Source of the DNA: Limisphaerales bacterium
GTDB taxonomy: Bacteria > Verrucomicrobiota > Verrucomicrobiia > Limisphaerales > SXTU01
Reading direction: 5' to 3'
Length of the DNA stretch: 62,144 bases
NCBI GenBank assembly: GCA_009773355.1
Contig: WRPG01000027.1
Span: 1 to 62,144, forward strand
How positions within the stretch are numbered: position 1 is the first letter of the stretch; the number at the start of each line of letters is the position of its first letter. The translations under genes and the position numbers were made by a program. Of the stretch, positions 49,330 through 58,393 are shown piece by piece. Under the pieces are notes generated by a model. It saw nothing but the letters and a program-made list of their open reading frames with translations, ran no database searches and was not told where the DNA came from.

Positions 49330-50826
49330 TCAGGCGGAGATCGCCGGGACGACGAACGGCTTGCGGTAGTCGCGCGTGAGCAGCTTGTCCGCGGCGGCGT
49401 TGCCGATGAACTTTTCGGTCTTGGGGTTCATCGTGAGCACGGGGCCGATGGTCAGCTTGTTCTTCGTGACATCCACATGGTTGGCCTTGAGATGCTCGAC
49501 CATGCGGTCGAAGGTCGCCGCCGCATCGCGGTCGCCCTTGATCTGCTCCTTGATGGCGTCCGGATTCTTCTGCATGCCGAGGCGGTAGGAGATGTTGCCA
49601 GTGTGGCAGAGCGCGCTGCTGAGGTGGCCGTCAAGAATGTCGGCGTGCAAGTCTTCGTGCTTCCGGCTGCGGACAGCGTCGAGGAAGTTGGCGAAGTGAT
49701 CCACCGAGCCGGTCCATTTCTTGATTTCCTTGCCGCTCTTGTCGTAGGCCGTCGCGCCGGAGTAGCTCGGCACGGTGACGTGGCCGCCTTCGCAGTGGAC
49801 GATGACCCCGATCTGCGCCCCCATGAAGTTGTCCATGGACTCCTTCTTCTGCTTGCTCTTCTTCCCGTCCTTCACGACCTCCTCGACGATGCCGGGCTTG
49901 GCGGGCAGACCGCGCACTTCGAAGATGAGCGGAGCCTTCTGGTAATCGTGATAGACGATCTGCGTGTTCGGCGTCTGGCCGTCGTCCACGTAGCCCAGGC
50001 GACCGCCAACGCTCCACACGCGGGGGCTGAGTTCCATCTCGCCGGTGAACCAGCGGGCGAGGTCCATCTGGTGGATGCCCTGGTTGCCGAGGTCGCCATT
50101 GCCGTAGTTCCACTGCCAGTGCCAGTCGTAATGCAGCTTCGCGCGCAGCAACTCATCCTTCGGAGCTGGACCGCACCAGAGGTCGAAGTCAATGCCGGCG
50201 GGGATGGGCTGCGGGGCACCCGTCTTCCCGATGGTGTCGCGCCGCTTGTAGCAGGTGCCGCGAACGATGAGGATTTTGCCGAGCTGGCCGGACTGGACGA
50301 ACTTCACGGCTTCGCCGATGCCCGCGCGCGAGGAGCGGCTCTGGGTGCCGGTCTGGACGATTTTCTTGTGCTTCCGGGCGGCGTTCACGAGCTGGCGGCC
50401 CTCCCAGACGTTGTGGGAGACGGGCTTCTCGACATACACGTCCTTGCCGGCCTGGATGGCCCAGATGGCGGCCAGCGAATGCCAGTGGTTCGGCGTGGCG
50501 ATGGTGACGAGGTCAATGTCCTTGTTCTCGAAGGCTTTCCTCATGTCGGTGTAGGCCGTCACCTTGAAACCCTTCTTGTCGAGCTGGTCCACGCCACCGC
50601 TCAGGACTTTCTGATCCACGTCACACAGCGCGGTAATTCGCACGCCGCGATCCTTGAGTGCGAGCATGCCCCCGATGTGCGACTGCCCGCGGCCGTGAAA
50701 GCCGACGACCAGGGTGTTGAGGGTGTCGCCAGGGCTTTTCTGCGCCCAGGAGGTCGGAGCGATGTAGAAGACGCCGGCGGCGGCACCGGCAGTCTTGAGG
50801 AATCCACGACGGTCGAAGTATTTCAT
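49330..50826 (-). CDS. Gfo/Idh/MocA-family oxidoreductase with Tat leader
   Basis: A 498-residue protein. The leader MKYFDRRGFLKTAGAAAGVF contains the twin-arginine motif. An NAD(P)-binding fold follows (LNTLVVGFHGRGQSHIGGML, VTIATPNHWHSLAAIWAIQAG), then the catalytic lysine block DVYVEKPVSHNVWEG. The C-terminal alpha/beta domain includes DFDLWCGPAP and YGNGDLGNQGIHQMDLARWF. This exported subfamily is common in planctomycetes and verrucomicrobia and probably acts on sugars. It is monocistronic, with a strong terminator downstream. Confidence 0.9.
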   Translation of the reverse strand: MKYFDRRGFLKTAGAAAGVFYIAPTSWAQKSPGDTLNTLVVGFHGRGQSHIGGMLALKDRGVRITALCDVDQKVLSGGVDQLDKKGFKVTAYTDMRKAFENKDIDLVTIATPNHWHSLAAIWAIQAGKDVYVEKPVSHNVWEGRQLVNAARKHKKIVQTGTQSRSSRAGIGEAVKFVQSGQLGKILIVRGTCYKRRDTIGKTGAPQPIPAGIDFDLWCGPAPKDELLRAKLHYDWHWQWNYGNGDLGNQGIHQMDLARWFTGEMELSPRVWSVGGRLGYVDDGQTPNTQIVYHDYQKAPLIFEVRGLPAKPGIVEEVVKDGKKSKQKKESMDNFMGAQIGVIVHCEGGHVTVPSYSGATAYDKSGKEIKKWTGSVDHFANFLDAVRSRKHEDLHADILDGHLSSALCHTGNISYRLGMQKNPDAIKEQIKGDRDAAATFDRMVEHLKANHVDVTKNKLTIGPVLTMNPKTEKFIGNAAADKLLTRDYRKPFVVPAISA

Positions 50827-51020
50827 GTGCTGAGTGGGTGGTTTTCGGTTGGTTGTTGCTGGTGGCGGACAAATGGACGCGGCCCCGCAGCGCGGGCTTC
50901 AAGCCGAACCAGACTGGGCGACCGGCTCAGGGACACGTTGCGGGAGAGTATCAGCAAAGCGCGGCCTGACTTAGCAACCACATTCTTTGCCGGGGCCAAG
51001 GCCTCGTGGGCCGAGCGGAT

Positions 51021-51050
51021 TTGACAAGCGCTTGGTGGACACCCTTAACT
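51021..51050 (+). promoter_or_regulatory. candidate promoter, leaderless sulfatase gene
   Basis: Consensus TTGACA (51021-51026), 17-18 base spacer, CTTAAC/TTAACT (51044-51050), then 5-6 bases to the ATG at 51056. Confidence 0.5.
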
Positions 51051-51055
51051 CAGCC

Positions 51056-52348
51056 ATGACTTTGCTCCGCCGCGCCACGCTGGCTGCCGCCGTCCTGCTC
51101 GCCGCCTGCCGCCTGTCCGCCGCCTCGCCGAACATCGTGATGATCGTCTCGGACGACCACCATTGGGGCGACTACTCCTTCATGGGGCACCTGCACCTCC
51201 AGACGCCGCACCTCGACAAACTCGCGGCGCAGAGCCTCACCTTCACGCGCGGCTACGTGCCGTCGAGCCTCTGCTGCCCCAGCCTCGCCTCGATGATCAC
51301 CGGGCTGTATCCGCACCAGCACAAGGTCACGAGCAACGACCCGCCGCTGGTGCCGGGGATGAAGGGCGCGGAGTTCCAGAAGTCGAAGCACTTCGCCGAC
51401 GGCCGCGAGCTGATGTCGAAGTTCATTGAGGCCGTGCCCACGCTGCCGCGCGAGCTGGCGAAGCAGGGTTATCTCAGCCTCCAGACCGGGAAGTGGTGGC
51501 AGAAGCACTACAGCCGCGGCGGCTTCACCCACGGCATGACGCAGGGTGGCCGCCACGGCGATGCCGGCCTCGACATCGGGCGCAAGACCATGCAGCCGAT
51601 CTACGATTTCATCGCCACCGCGAAGCAGGAGAAAAAGCCGTTCTTCGTCTGGTATGCGCCGATGATGCCGCACGACCCGCACACGCCGCCGCAGCGCCTG
51701 CTCGACAAATACAAGGACAAGACGCCGTCGCTCCAGGTGGCGAAGTATTGGGCGATGGTGGACTGGTTCGATGAGACCTGCGGCCAGCTCCTCGCGCACC
51801 TCGATGAGCAGAAGCTCGCCGAGAACACCATCGTCGTCTATGTCACCGACAACGGCTGGATCACCAACCCCAACACCGGTCGCTACGCCGAGAAATCCAA
51901 GCAGTCCCAATACGACGGCGGCCTGCGCACGCCCATCATGGTCCGCTGGCCGGGCAAGGTGAAGCCTCAGCGGTCCCCGCACCTCGCCACTTCGCTCGAC
52001 CTCATGCCCACGCTGCTCCACGCCGCCGGACTCAAGCCGACGCCGCAGATGCCGGGCTTGAACCTGCTGGACGAAAAAGCCGTCGCGGCCCGCAAGGCCG
52101 TCCATGGCGAGTGCTTCACCCACAACTTCGTGGACATGCAAAACCCTGCCTCGAGCCTCAAGTGGCGCTGGATGATCGAAGGCGACTGGAAACTCGTCGT
52201 GCCCGAGAAGCGCAACCAGCCCAACGACGTGGTGGAGCTTTACGACCTGGGCAAAGACCCGCACGAGGAGAAGAACCTTGCCAGCGCGGAGCCGGGCCGG
52301 GTCGCCAGTTTGACCAAGGCGCTCGACGCGTGGTGGCCGGCGAAGTAG
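51056..52348 (+). CDS. secreted sulfatase-family protein with altered active-site motif
   Basis: A 430-residue protein with signal peptide (MTLLRRATLAAAVLLAACRLSA; a LAAC lipobox-like sequence is present). The sulfatase fold is clear: PNIVMIVSDDHHWGDYSF (metal Asp pair), LQTGKWWQKHY, VVYVTDNGWI and QYDGGLRTPIMVRWPG. The formylglycine motif, normally C/S-X-P-S-R, reads C73-C74-P-S-L77: the cysteine is present but the arginine is leucine. The change may stop normal Cys-to-formylglycine conversion, or the enzyme may be processed differently or be a phosphohydrolase. It probably acts on sulfated polysaccharide or a related ester outside the cell. Confidence 0.85.
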   Translation: MTLLRRATLAAAVLLAACRLSAASPNIVMIVSDDHHWGDYSFMGHLHLQTPHLDKLAAQSLTFTRGYVPSSLCCPSLASMITGLYPHQHKVTSNDPPLVPGMKGAEFQKSKHFADGRELMSKFIEAVPTLPRELAKQGYLSLQTGKWWQKHYSRGGFTHGMTQGGRHGDAGLDIGRKTMQPIYDFIATAKQEKKPFFVWYAPMMPHDPHTPPQRLLDKYKDKTPSLQVAKYWAMVDWFDETCGQLLAHLDEQKLAENTIVVYVTDNGWITNPNTGRYAEKSKQSQYDGGLRTPIMVRWPGKVKPQRSPHLATSLDLMPTLLHAAGLKPTPQMPGLNLLDEKAVAARKAVHGECFTHNFVDMQNPASSLKWRWMIEGDWKLVVPEKRNQPNDVVELYDLGKDPHEEKNLASAEPGRVASLTKALDAWWPAK

Positions 52349-52420
52349 CTCGGGCGTTCCACCTGACCTGCTTGGAGCGGACTTGCCAGCGATAGTCCGC
52401 GTTCGCACTCTCCGCCCGTT

Positions 52421-53620
52421 GTGGCTGACCAACACTTCCTCATCATCGGCGGCGGCATCGTGGGCATGGCCACCGCCATCAAGCTCGCGCGCCGGTTGCC
52501 GGGCGCGCGCATCACTGTCCTCGAAAAGGAAGCGGGCGTCGGTCGCCACCAGAGCACGCACAACAGCGGCGTGCTGCACTGCGGCCTCTACTACAAGCCC
52601 GGCTCGCTCAAGGCCCGCCTCGCCGTCAGCGGCGTGGCGGAGATGACCGCGTTCTGCCGCGAGCACGCCATCCCGCACGATGTCTGCGGCAAGCTGGTCG
52701 TGGCGGTGGACGACCCCGAGATCGCACGACTGAAGGACTTGCAGACTCGCGGCACGCAGAACGGCCTCGCCGGGCTGCGCTGGTTGAACCACGAGCAGAT
52801 GCGCGAGATTGAACCGCACGTTGGTGGCGTTGCCGCCTTGCACGTCCCGCAGGAAGGCATCGTGGACTATGCGAAGGTCTGCGCCACGATGCTGGAGTTA
52901 ATCACGAAGGCCGGGAACCGCGTCGTGACCTCCGCCCGGGTCACGGCCCTGCGCGAGAACGCCTCCGGCTGGGTGGCGGAGACGACGGCGGGCGCGTTCG
53001 AGGGCACGTTCATCGTCAACTGCGCCGGGCTGCACAGCGACCGCGTGAGCGAACTCGCCGGCGAGCGCCGTGACGTGCGCATCGTGCCGTTCCGGGGCGA
53101 ATACTATCAGCTCAGGAAGGAGCGCGAGTCGCTCGTTCGCCACTTGATCTACCCGGTGCCCGACCCGCAGTTCCCGTTCCTCGGCGTGCATTACACGCGG
53201 ATGATCCACGGCGGCATCGAGGCCGGGCCGAACGCCGTGCTGGCCTTCTCCCGCGAGGGCTACACGAAGACGGACATCCGCGTCGCCGACCTCTGGGACG
53301 CGGTGACGTTCAAGGGGCTGTGGAACTTCCTCGGCCGGCACAAGCGCATGAGCTGGGAGGAAATCAAACGCAGCTTCAGCAAGCGCCTCTTCTGCGAGTC
53401 GCTTCAGCGGCTCGTCCCGGAAATCCGCGAGAGCGACCTCGCGCCCGGCGGCGCGGGCGTGCGTGCACAGGCCATGTCGCCCGACGGCACGCTCGTGCAG
53501 GACTTCTGCCTCGTCGCGCGGCCCAAGGCGCTGCACGTCCTCAACGCGCCCAGCCCCGCCGCGACCGCTTCGCTCGCCATCGGCGAGGAAATCGCGGGAC
53601 AAGTCACCGCCGCACTCTGA
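52421..53620 (+). CDS. lhgO: L-2-hydroxyglutarate oxidase
   Basis: A 399-residue FAD-dependent oxidase that turns L-2-hydroxyglutarate into 2-oxoglutarate. The N-terminal dinucleotide fold is HFLIIGGGIVGMATAIKLA. The family block is GRHQSTHNSGVLHCGLYYKPGS, followed by VPQEGIVDYAKVC, FRGEYYQLR and PDPQFPFLGVHYTRM (typical of LhgO), with a conserved end VRAQAMSPDGTLVQDF. The GTG start at 52421 immediately precedes the conserved fold. It lies 72 bases after the sulfatase gene on the same strand; a joint transcript is possible but functional linkage is not obvious. Confidence 0.92.
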   Translation: MADQHFLIIGGGIVGMATAIKLARRLPGARITVLEKEAGVGRHQSTHNSGVLHCGLYYKPGSLKARLAVSGVAEMTAFCREHAIPHDVCGKLVVAVDDPEIARLKDLQTRGTQNGLAGLRWLNHEQMREIEPHVGGVAALHVPQEGIVDYAKVCATMLELITKAGNRVVTSARVTALRENASGWVAETTAGAFEGTFIVNCAGLHSDRVSELAGERRDVRIVPFRGEYYQLRKERESLVRHLIYPVPDPQFPFLGVHYTRMIHGGIEAGPNAVLAFSREGYTKTDIRVADLWDAVTFKGLWNFLGRHKRMSWEEIKRSFSKRLFCESLQRLVPEIRESDLAPGGAGVRAQAMSPDGTLVQDFCLVARPKALHVLNAPSPAATASLAIGEEIAGQVTAAL

Positions 53621-53631
53621 CACCCGCCGCC

Positions 53632-53757
53632 TCTTGGACTGCGGCGGCAAGCGAAGCGCGACGCCGCTTTCGACCGCAGAGAGGTTTCCAAATCACGCTG
53701 CGCTGCCGTCCGCTCAAAAGCGCCGTCGCCGCTGCGCTCTGCCGGCGCACTCCAAGA
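53632..53757. repeat. large inverted pair (CTTGGA...GCGGCG type)
   Basis: The left arm begins TCTTGGACTGCGGCGGCAAG and the right arm is an imperfect inverted copy ending CGCACTCCAAGA. Each arm contains a GCGGCG/CGCCGC stem. 126 bases, between lhgO and the third propeller gene. Confidence 0.82.
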
Positions 53758-53765
53758 CGGCTGCC

Positions 53766-53793
53766 TTGACTCCCGAACGCCTCCGGCCAAGCT
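53766..53793 (+). promoter_or_regulatory. weak candidate promoter of the third propeller gene
   Basis: TTGACT (53766-53771), 16-base spacer, CAAGCT (53788-53793), then 6 bases to the ATG at 53800. The -10 box is poor; it is listed because its spacing matches other starts. Confidence 0.3.
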
Positions 53794-53799
53794 CCCGTC

Positions 53800-55008
53800 A
53801 TGCGCTTCACAATTGCCGCCGCCGCTTTACTCGCCGCGCTCGCTGCCCCCGCCGCCGACTGGCCCATGTTCCGCGGCCCGGACTTGAACGGCATTTCCCG
53901 CGAGACGGGCTGGAGTTCCACCTGGCCCGCCGACGGGCCGAAGGTCGCGTGGCGCGCGAAAATTGGCCTTGGCTTCTCCACCGTCGTCGTGAGCGGCGGC
54001 AAGCTCATCACCACCGGTCACGACGGTCGCGCAAAGGGGCAGGACACCGTCTGGTGCTTGGATGCCGCTACCGGCCGGGAGCTTTGGAAGCACAGTTACG
54101 CCGCGCCGCTGGGCAACAAGTATTTCGAGGGCGGCACCACGGGCACACCGACGATTGACGGCGACCGCGTCTTTCACCTGAGCCGGCAGGGCGACTTCTT
54201 CTGCCTGGAACTGACGACCGGCAAGGTGGTTTATCAGAAGCAACTCGTGACTGAGCTGGGCGTCGAGGTGCCAGAGTGGGGCTTCGCGTCGTCGCCACTC
54301 GTCGAGGGCAAGCTCGTCATCTTGAACGTCGGCAGCCACGGTGCCGCGCTCGACAAGGCCACTGGTAAAGTCGTCTGGCAGAACGGCAAAAGCTCCGCCG
54401 CCTACGCCACGGCGGTTCCCTTCGACCTCGACGGCACGCGCTGCGCCGCGCTGCTCACGCATCGCGAATGCGCGGCGGTGGAAGTCGCCACCGGCAAGGT
54501 GCGCTGGCGGACCAAGTTCGTCACCGGCTACGACACCAGCGCCAGCGCCCCGGTGGTGCATGACGGGACGTTGCTGCTCTCCGGCGAGAGCGCCCCGGCC
54601 GTGAAGCTCAACCTGCGCGACGGCTCGTCCGTGGCCGGTTGGAAGACCGACACCGCCGTGCAGTTCAACGCCGGGGTCGTGCTCGGAGGTCATCTCTACG
54701 CCTTTCACGGAGTCGGAGGGAAACCCGGCGGCGAGCTGCGCTGCCTCGACTGGCAGAGCGGCGCGACCAAGTGGGCACAGAAGGGAATGGGCGTCGGCTC
54801 GCTCATGGCGGCGGACAGGAAGCTGATTGTGTTGAGCGAAACGGGCGAACTGCTCGTCGCCGCCGCGAACCCGCAGAAGTTTGAAGTCCTCGCCCGCGCG
54901 CAGGTCGTCGGCAAGAAATGCTGGACGGTTCCCGTGCTCGCGAACGGCCGCGTCTACGTCCGCAACACGCCCGGCGATTTGCTCGGGGTGGAGGTGGGCG
55001 CGAAATAG
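53800..55008 (+). CDS. secreted PQQ-like beta-propeller protein
   Basis: A 402-residue protein with signal peptide (MRFTIAAAALLAALAAPA), then ADWPMFRGPDLNGISRETGW. Propeller blades include ATGRELWKHSYAAPLGN, TGKVVYQKQLVTELG, TGKVVWQNGKSS and TGKVRWRTKFVTGY. It is a paralogue of the propeller at 40076-41305 (similar start and blade order). Periplasmic or extracellular location is expected. No catalytic residues can be assigned, and PQQ binding is not established for this subfamily. tRNA-Pro follows on the same strand. Confidence 0.9.
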   Translation: MRFTIAAAALLAALAAPAADWPMFRGPDLNGISRETGWSSTWPADGPKVAWRAKIGLGFSTVVVSGGKLITTGHDGRAKGQDTVWCLDAATGRELWKHSYAAPLGNKYFEGGTTGTPTIDGDRVFHLSRQGDFFCLELTTGKVVYQKQLVTELGVEVPEWGFASSPLVEGKLVILNVGSHGAALDKATGKVVWQNGKSSAAYATAVPFDLDGTRCAALLTHRECAAVEVATGKVRWRTKFVTGYDTSASAPVVHDGTLLLSGESAPAVKLNLRDGSSVAGWKTDTAVQFNAGVVLGGHLYAFHGVGGKPGGELRCLDWQSGATKWAQKGMGVGSLMAADRKLIVLSETGELLVAAANPQKFEVLARAQVVGKKCWTVPVLANGRVYVRNTPGDLLGVEVGAK

Positions 55009-55076
55009 GGATTGAAAGCCGGCTGCCGGCTCCTACACTGCCGCCCGCCTGTTCGTTCGCGAAGAGGTGGTTGGCT

Positions 55077-55153
55077 CGGGGCGTAGCGTAGCTTGGTAGC
55101 GCGTCTGAATGGGGTTCAGAAGGTCGTGAGTTCAAATCTCACCGCCCCGACCA
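55077..55153 (+). tRNA. tRNA-Pro (anticodon GGG)
   Basis: Acceptor CGGGGCG pairs with CGCCCCG. The D-arm AGCTTGGTAGCGC is present, anticodon stem TCTGA/TCAGA flanks loop ATGGGGT (anticodon GGG, G37), and the T-arm is GTGAG-TTCAAAT-CTCAC. The CCA end is encoded. Length 77. Confidence 0.95.
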
Positions 55154-55166
55154 TCTTCCCTGCGGT

Positions 55167-56807
55167 TCACTTCGCGTTTTTCTTCTTCCCCTTGCCCCCA
55201 CCCACCGGCTCTGGATCGCTGAAGGGCGGCTGATCGAAGGTCTTGCCGCCGCCGGTCACGCGCGGGTCGTTCGCGTCTTGAAGCAGCTTCATCAGGCGCG
55301 CGGACAGGGCGCGTTTCTGTGCGGCGAAGGCGGGGTCGGCGGCGAGGTTCTTCACCTGGTCGGGGTCGTTCTTCAGGTCGTAAAGCTCCTCAGCAGGGCG
55401 CTTGGCGAAGGCGAGGTCGAAGTGCCATTTCCACTGCGCGTCGTGCTGATGCGCGATGAGCCAGGTCTTCGTCGGGCTGGCGTCCATGTCCGGGAACGCG
55501 GCGCGCGTGTTGTTGCCCACGTCTTTCAAATCCGGCGTGCTCTCGGCGGCGGAGTAAGGCGCGCCCATCGGCCAGCGGTCGGGCGCGAAGTTGCGGATGT
55601 AGAGGAAATCCGGCGTGCGCAGCGAACGCATCGGGTAAGGGAGATTGCCCTCGCGGGCCATGCCGACGTGGCGCTCGCGACCGGAGACAGACCAATCGCG
55701 GCTCTTGTCCACGAGGCCGGATTTTTCCGACTTGAGCAATGGCACGAGGCTCCTGCCGTAAAGCTTCTCCGGCGGTTTCACGCCGCCGATTTCGAGGAAG
55801 GTCGGGCACAGGTCGGGGATGCGCGCGAGGTCGTCAATCACGCGGCCCGGCTTCGTGCCGGGGTAGCGGATGGCGAGCGTCACGGCGGTGCCGTGGTCGT
55901 AGAGGTTGCACTTGCCGCTGGTCACGCCCGGCATTCCGTGGTCGCCGCTGAGGACGACGACGGTCTTCTCCAACTCGCCGGCTTCTTCCAACCGCTTCAG
56001 CAGCACGCCGACGTAGGCATCCACCGCCTGCGCTTCGCCGAGGTAATCCGCCACGTCCTCGCGGATCTCCGGCACGTCCGGCATGAACTTGGGCAGCTTG
56101 CCCGTCAGCGCGTCCGGCTCGATGCCCCAGAGCTGCTTGCCGCTGCCTTTGATCCACGAGCGATGCGTCGTGGTCGTGCCGAACCAGTAATGCCACGGCT
56201 GGCCGGGCTTCCGCGCGGCGAGGAAGTCGTCGAAGTTCCCGCGCACCTGCGCCAGGATTTTCTCCCGTGCGGCGGCGACCGTCTGGCCGTCCGCGACCAT
56301 CTTGGTGACCTCCTCGGAGAAGTTGTTACAGGCGTTGCCGGCCTTCTGATAGGCGTATTGCTGCCCGCCGAAGCCCGCGTCCGCCGGCGTGCCGGGACTC
56401 CACACTTTGAAGCTCTTGCCGATGTGATAGCCCGCGTCGCGCAGCAGCAGCGGGAAGGTGGGAATCTTCTCATCCCACACTGCGCCTTGCAGGATGGCCG
56501 CGCGCCCCGTCTGGAAGAAGTAACGCCCCGACAGCAGCGAGCTGCGGCACGGCGTGCAGCTCGGCGCGTTGACGAAGGCGTGCTTGAACAGCACGCCCTC
56601 GCGCGCCACGCGGTCCACGTTCGGCGTCCTGACCACGTCGTTGATGGTGGGCCGGCCATCCAGCCCCTTGTAGCAACTGGCGTAGCGGCCCCAGTCGTCG
56701 GCGAAGACGAAGAGGATGTTCAGGCGCGGCGCGTCCGCCGCGAAACTGTGGGCAGCCGAAAGAATCAATCCGGCCAGCAGCGCGAACGCGCGAATCGAAG
56801 TGCTCAT
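55167..56807 (-). CDS. secreted sulfatase
   Basis: A 546-residue protein. A signal peptide (MSTSIRAFALLAGLILSAAHSFA) is followed by LNILFVFADDWGRYASCY (metal-binding Asp pair). The formylglycine motif is C84-T-P-C-R88 (NAPSCTPCRSSLLSGRYFF), with the modifiable cysteine and the required arginine present. VVVLSGDHGMPGVTSGKCN (metal site) and LYGRSLVPLL follow. The C-terminus ends in a lysine-rich GKGKKKNAK tail. It would hydrolyse sulfate esters of external polymers after formylglycine activation. It converges on tRNA-Pro. ATG 56807 begins the signal peptide. Confidence 0.92.
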   Translation of the reverse strand: MSTSIRAFALLAGLILSAAHSFAADAPRLNILFVFADDWGRYASCYKGLDGRPTINDVVRTPNVDRVAREGVLFKHAFVNAPSCTPCRSSLLSGRYFFQTGRAAILQGAVWDEKIPTFPLLLRDAGYHIGKSFKVWSPGTPADAGFGGQQYAYQKAGNACNNFSEEVTKMVADGQTVAAAREKILAQVRGNFDDFLAARKPGQPWHYWFGTTTTHRSWIKGSGKQLWGIEPDALTGKLPKFMPDVPEIREDVADYLGEAQAVDAYVGVLLKRLEEAGELEKTVVVLSGDHGMPGVTSGKCNLYDHGTAVTLAIRYPGTKPGRVIDDLARIPDLCPTFLEIGGVKPPEKLYGRSLVPLLKSEKSGLVDKSRDWSVSGRERHVGMAREGNLPYPMRSLRTPDFLYIRNFAPDRWPMGAPYSAAESTPDLKDVGNNTRAAFPDMDASPTKTWLIAHQHDAQWKWHFDLAFAKRPAEELYDLKNDPDQVKNLAADPAFAAQKRALSARLMKLLQDANDPRVTGGGKTFDQPPFSDPEPVGGGKGKKKNAK

Positions 56808-56901
56808 GCCGCGACCGTAGCGGAACCGCCCACCGGAGCGCAGCGGAAAAATGGCTTGACCGGCCTTCCTGCCGGAATTCGTATGCCACCGAAATTCACC
56901 C

Positions 56902-57687
56902 ATGAACCCCGCCCGCCACGCTGGAGACCGCACGGCCTTCACCCTCATCGAACTGCTCGTCGTCATCGCCATCATCGCGATCCTGGCCGGGATGCTGTTG
57001 CCGGCCTTGGGCAAGGCCAAGGCCAAGAGCAAGGGCATCGCCTGCGTGAACAACCTGCGGCAGATTGCCCTCGGCTCGACGCTTTACTCGGATGCGTGCG
57101 ATGACCGGATCGTCAAGCTCTGCACGGACACGGCCAACGCGTCTTTGTTCATCCCGATGCCACCGGGGACGCCCATCCTGCCCAGCAACACGCGGGTCTG
57201 GTGGATGGACTACATCCGGCCCTTCTTCGGCGCCTCGATCAAGAGCTACCAGTGCCCCGGATACGAGTTCAAGGACGCCGGGAGCACGCCGGCCTTCGGG
57301 GTGGGGATTGCCTACGCGGAACTGGCCACCACTTGGAGCGATGTCACGACTGTTCGCGTCCAGGCCGTGTCCCAACCATCCGCCACGATCATTTTCGCGG
57401 ACTGCGCGCTCCTCGTGGCCGAGCCGCTCCCCGGAAATCAAACTGAGCCGGACCCAGACAAGTGGGTTTCCAACTCGCTCGCGGTGGGCACGCGGCCGTA
57501 TTACTTCAAATCGCCCGGCAGCATCCTCTCCGGGGCCGCCGGCGACCCGAGCACGCCGCGCCCCGTCAACCGGCACAACCAGCGGGGCAACATGGGCTTC
57601 GTGGACGGCCATGTGGAGGCCATGCGCACCAGTCAAGCCGGCTGGCTCCTGCCGCGCGGCGATTCGCGCGCGCTGTGGGACAAGTGA
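56902..57687 (+). CDS. type II secretion-like pseudopilin with H-X9-DG motif
   Basis: A 261-residue protein. The prepilin leader ends at [20 protein letters not shown] (the glutamate at position 5 of the mature form), cleaved and methylated by a prepilin peptidase. The globular region has cysteines in CPGYEFKD, and the C-terminal motif [12 protein letters not shown] (H-X9-DG) is typical of the large pseudopilin families of planctomycetes and verrucomicrobia. It is expected in the inner membrane as part of a secretion or surface-fibre apparatus. No secretion machinery genes are adjacent. Confidence 0.92.
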   Translation: MNPARHAGDRTAFTLIELLVVIAIIAILAGMLLPALGKAKAKSKGIACVNNLRQIALGSTLYSDACDDRIVKLCTDTANASLFIPMPPGTPILPSNTRVWWMDYIRPFFGASIKSYQCPGYEFKDAGSTPAFGVGIAYAELATTWSDVTTVRVQAVSQPSATIIFADCALLVAEPLPGNQTEPDPDKWVSNSLAVGTRPYYFKSPGSILSGAAGDPSTPRPVNRHNQRGNMGFVDGHVEAMRTSQAGWLLPRGDSRALWDK

Positions 57688-57719
57688 AATGAATCCGAAT
57701 TCCGAAATGGGAATGGGAG

Positions 57720-57863
57720 AACCACGGATGCACACCGATGAACAACACGGATGAAAACAAGCGCCCGGCAAGGCCGGCATTTTTTCCACCCGCCGAATGC
57801 GGTGGGTCGCGAGTCCCCGCACAGTGCCCAGCTATCCGTGTTCATCCATGTCCATCTGTGGTT
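57720..57863. repeat. iterated-word inverted pair (AACCACGGATG type)
   Basis: The left arm starts AACCACGGATGCACACCGAT; the right arm is the inverted copy ending CCATCTGTGGTT. 144 bases. Flanking words (GAATCCGAATTCCGAA before, AAATTCGGAGTTCGG after) form a second outer inverted pair. It occupies most of the gap before the small lipoprotein gene. Confidence 0.85.
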
Positions 57864-57915
57864 CAAATTCGGAGTTCGGGCTGAATGCTCCTGCGACGGA
57901 CGGAACCGCCACTAC

Positions 57916-58209
57916 ATGAGAACACTCCTTCTGCTCGCCCTGCTGGTCGCGGCCCTGCCCGGCTGCAAGAAACGGCCTGCCCCTGAAGCTCCTGCGAGCG
58001 TCCAACCCGCCACGCCCCCGGACCCGCAAAGGGACCTCGCCGAACTTTCGATGGCAGTCCGCGCCTATTACCTGTCCCAAGGGAAACACCCGGCCACGCT
58101 GGACGACCTGGTCCAGGCCCGCTGCATCTACCGGTTGCCCACCGCGCCGCCGGGCAAGAAATACGCCATTGACGCGAAGAAGCTGGAAGCCGTCCTCGTG
58201 GACCAGTGA
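57916..58209 (+). CDS. small lipoprotein
   Basis: A 97-residue protein with a lipoprotein signal (MRTLLLLALLVAALPGCKKR, Cys17). A proline/alanine linker is followed by a domain RDLAELSMAVRAYYLSQGKHP + TLDDLVQARCIYRLPTAPPG resembling the N-terminal helix and loop of minor pseudopilin globular domains. It may be related to the lipoprotein at 38217-38597. It follows the pseudopilin gene, from which it is separated by a repeat. Function unknown. Confidence 0.75.
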   Translation: MRTLLLLALLVAALPGCKKRPAPEAPASVQPATPPDPQRDLAELSMAVRAYYLSQGKHPATLDDLVQARCIYRLPTAPPGKKYAIDAKKLEAVLVDQ

Positions 58210-58271
58210 GCGCGTCGTCTGTGGTAGTGTGAATCGAAATCCCCCCGGCGACGCGGCCCCGCTCCACTCTC

Positions 58272-58348
58272 GTAGGAGACGACGTGAGGAGTCTCTGATT
58301 TGGTTCTGCGTTCCGAATTGATTGGAGACTCGTCACCTCGTCACCTAC
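58272..58348. repeat. REPIN-like element, GTAG heads (GACGTGAGGAG family)
   Basis: The left arm is GTAGGAGACGACGTGAGGAG. The right arm on the minus strand begins GTAGGTGACGAGGTGACGAG. 77 bases, between the small lipoprotein gene and lgt. Confidence 0.85.
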
Positions 58349-58393
58349 TGACCACGCTCGACGCTGCCAGCGACACGGCTTAGTCTCCGCGCA

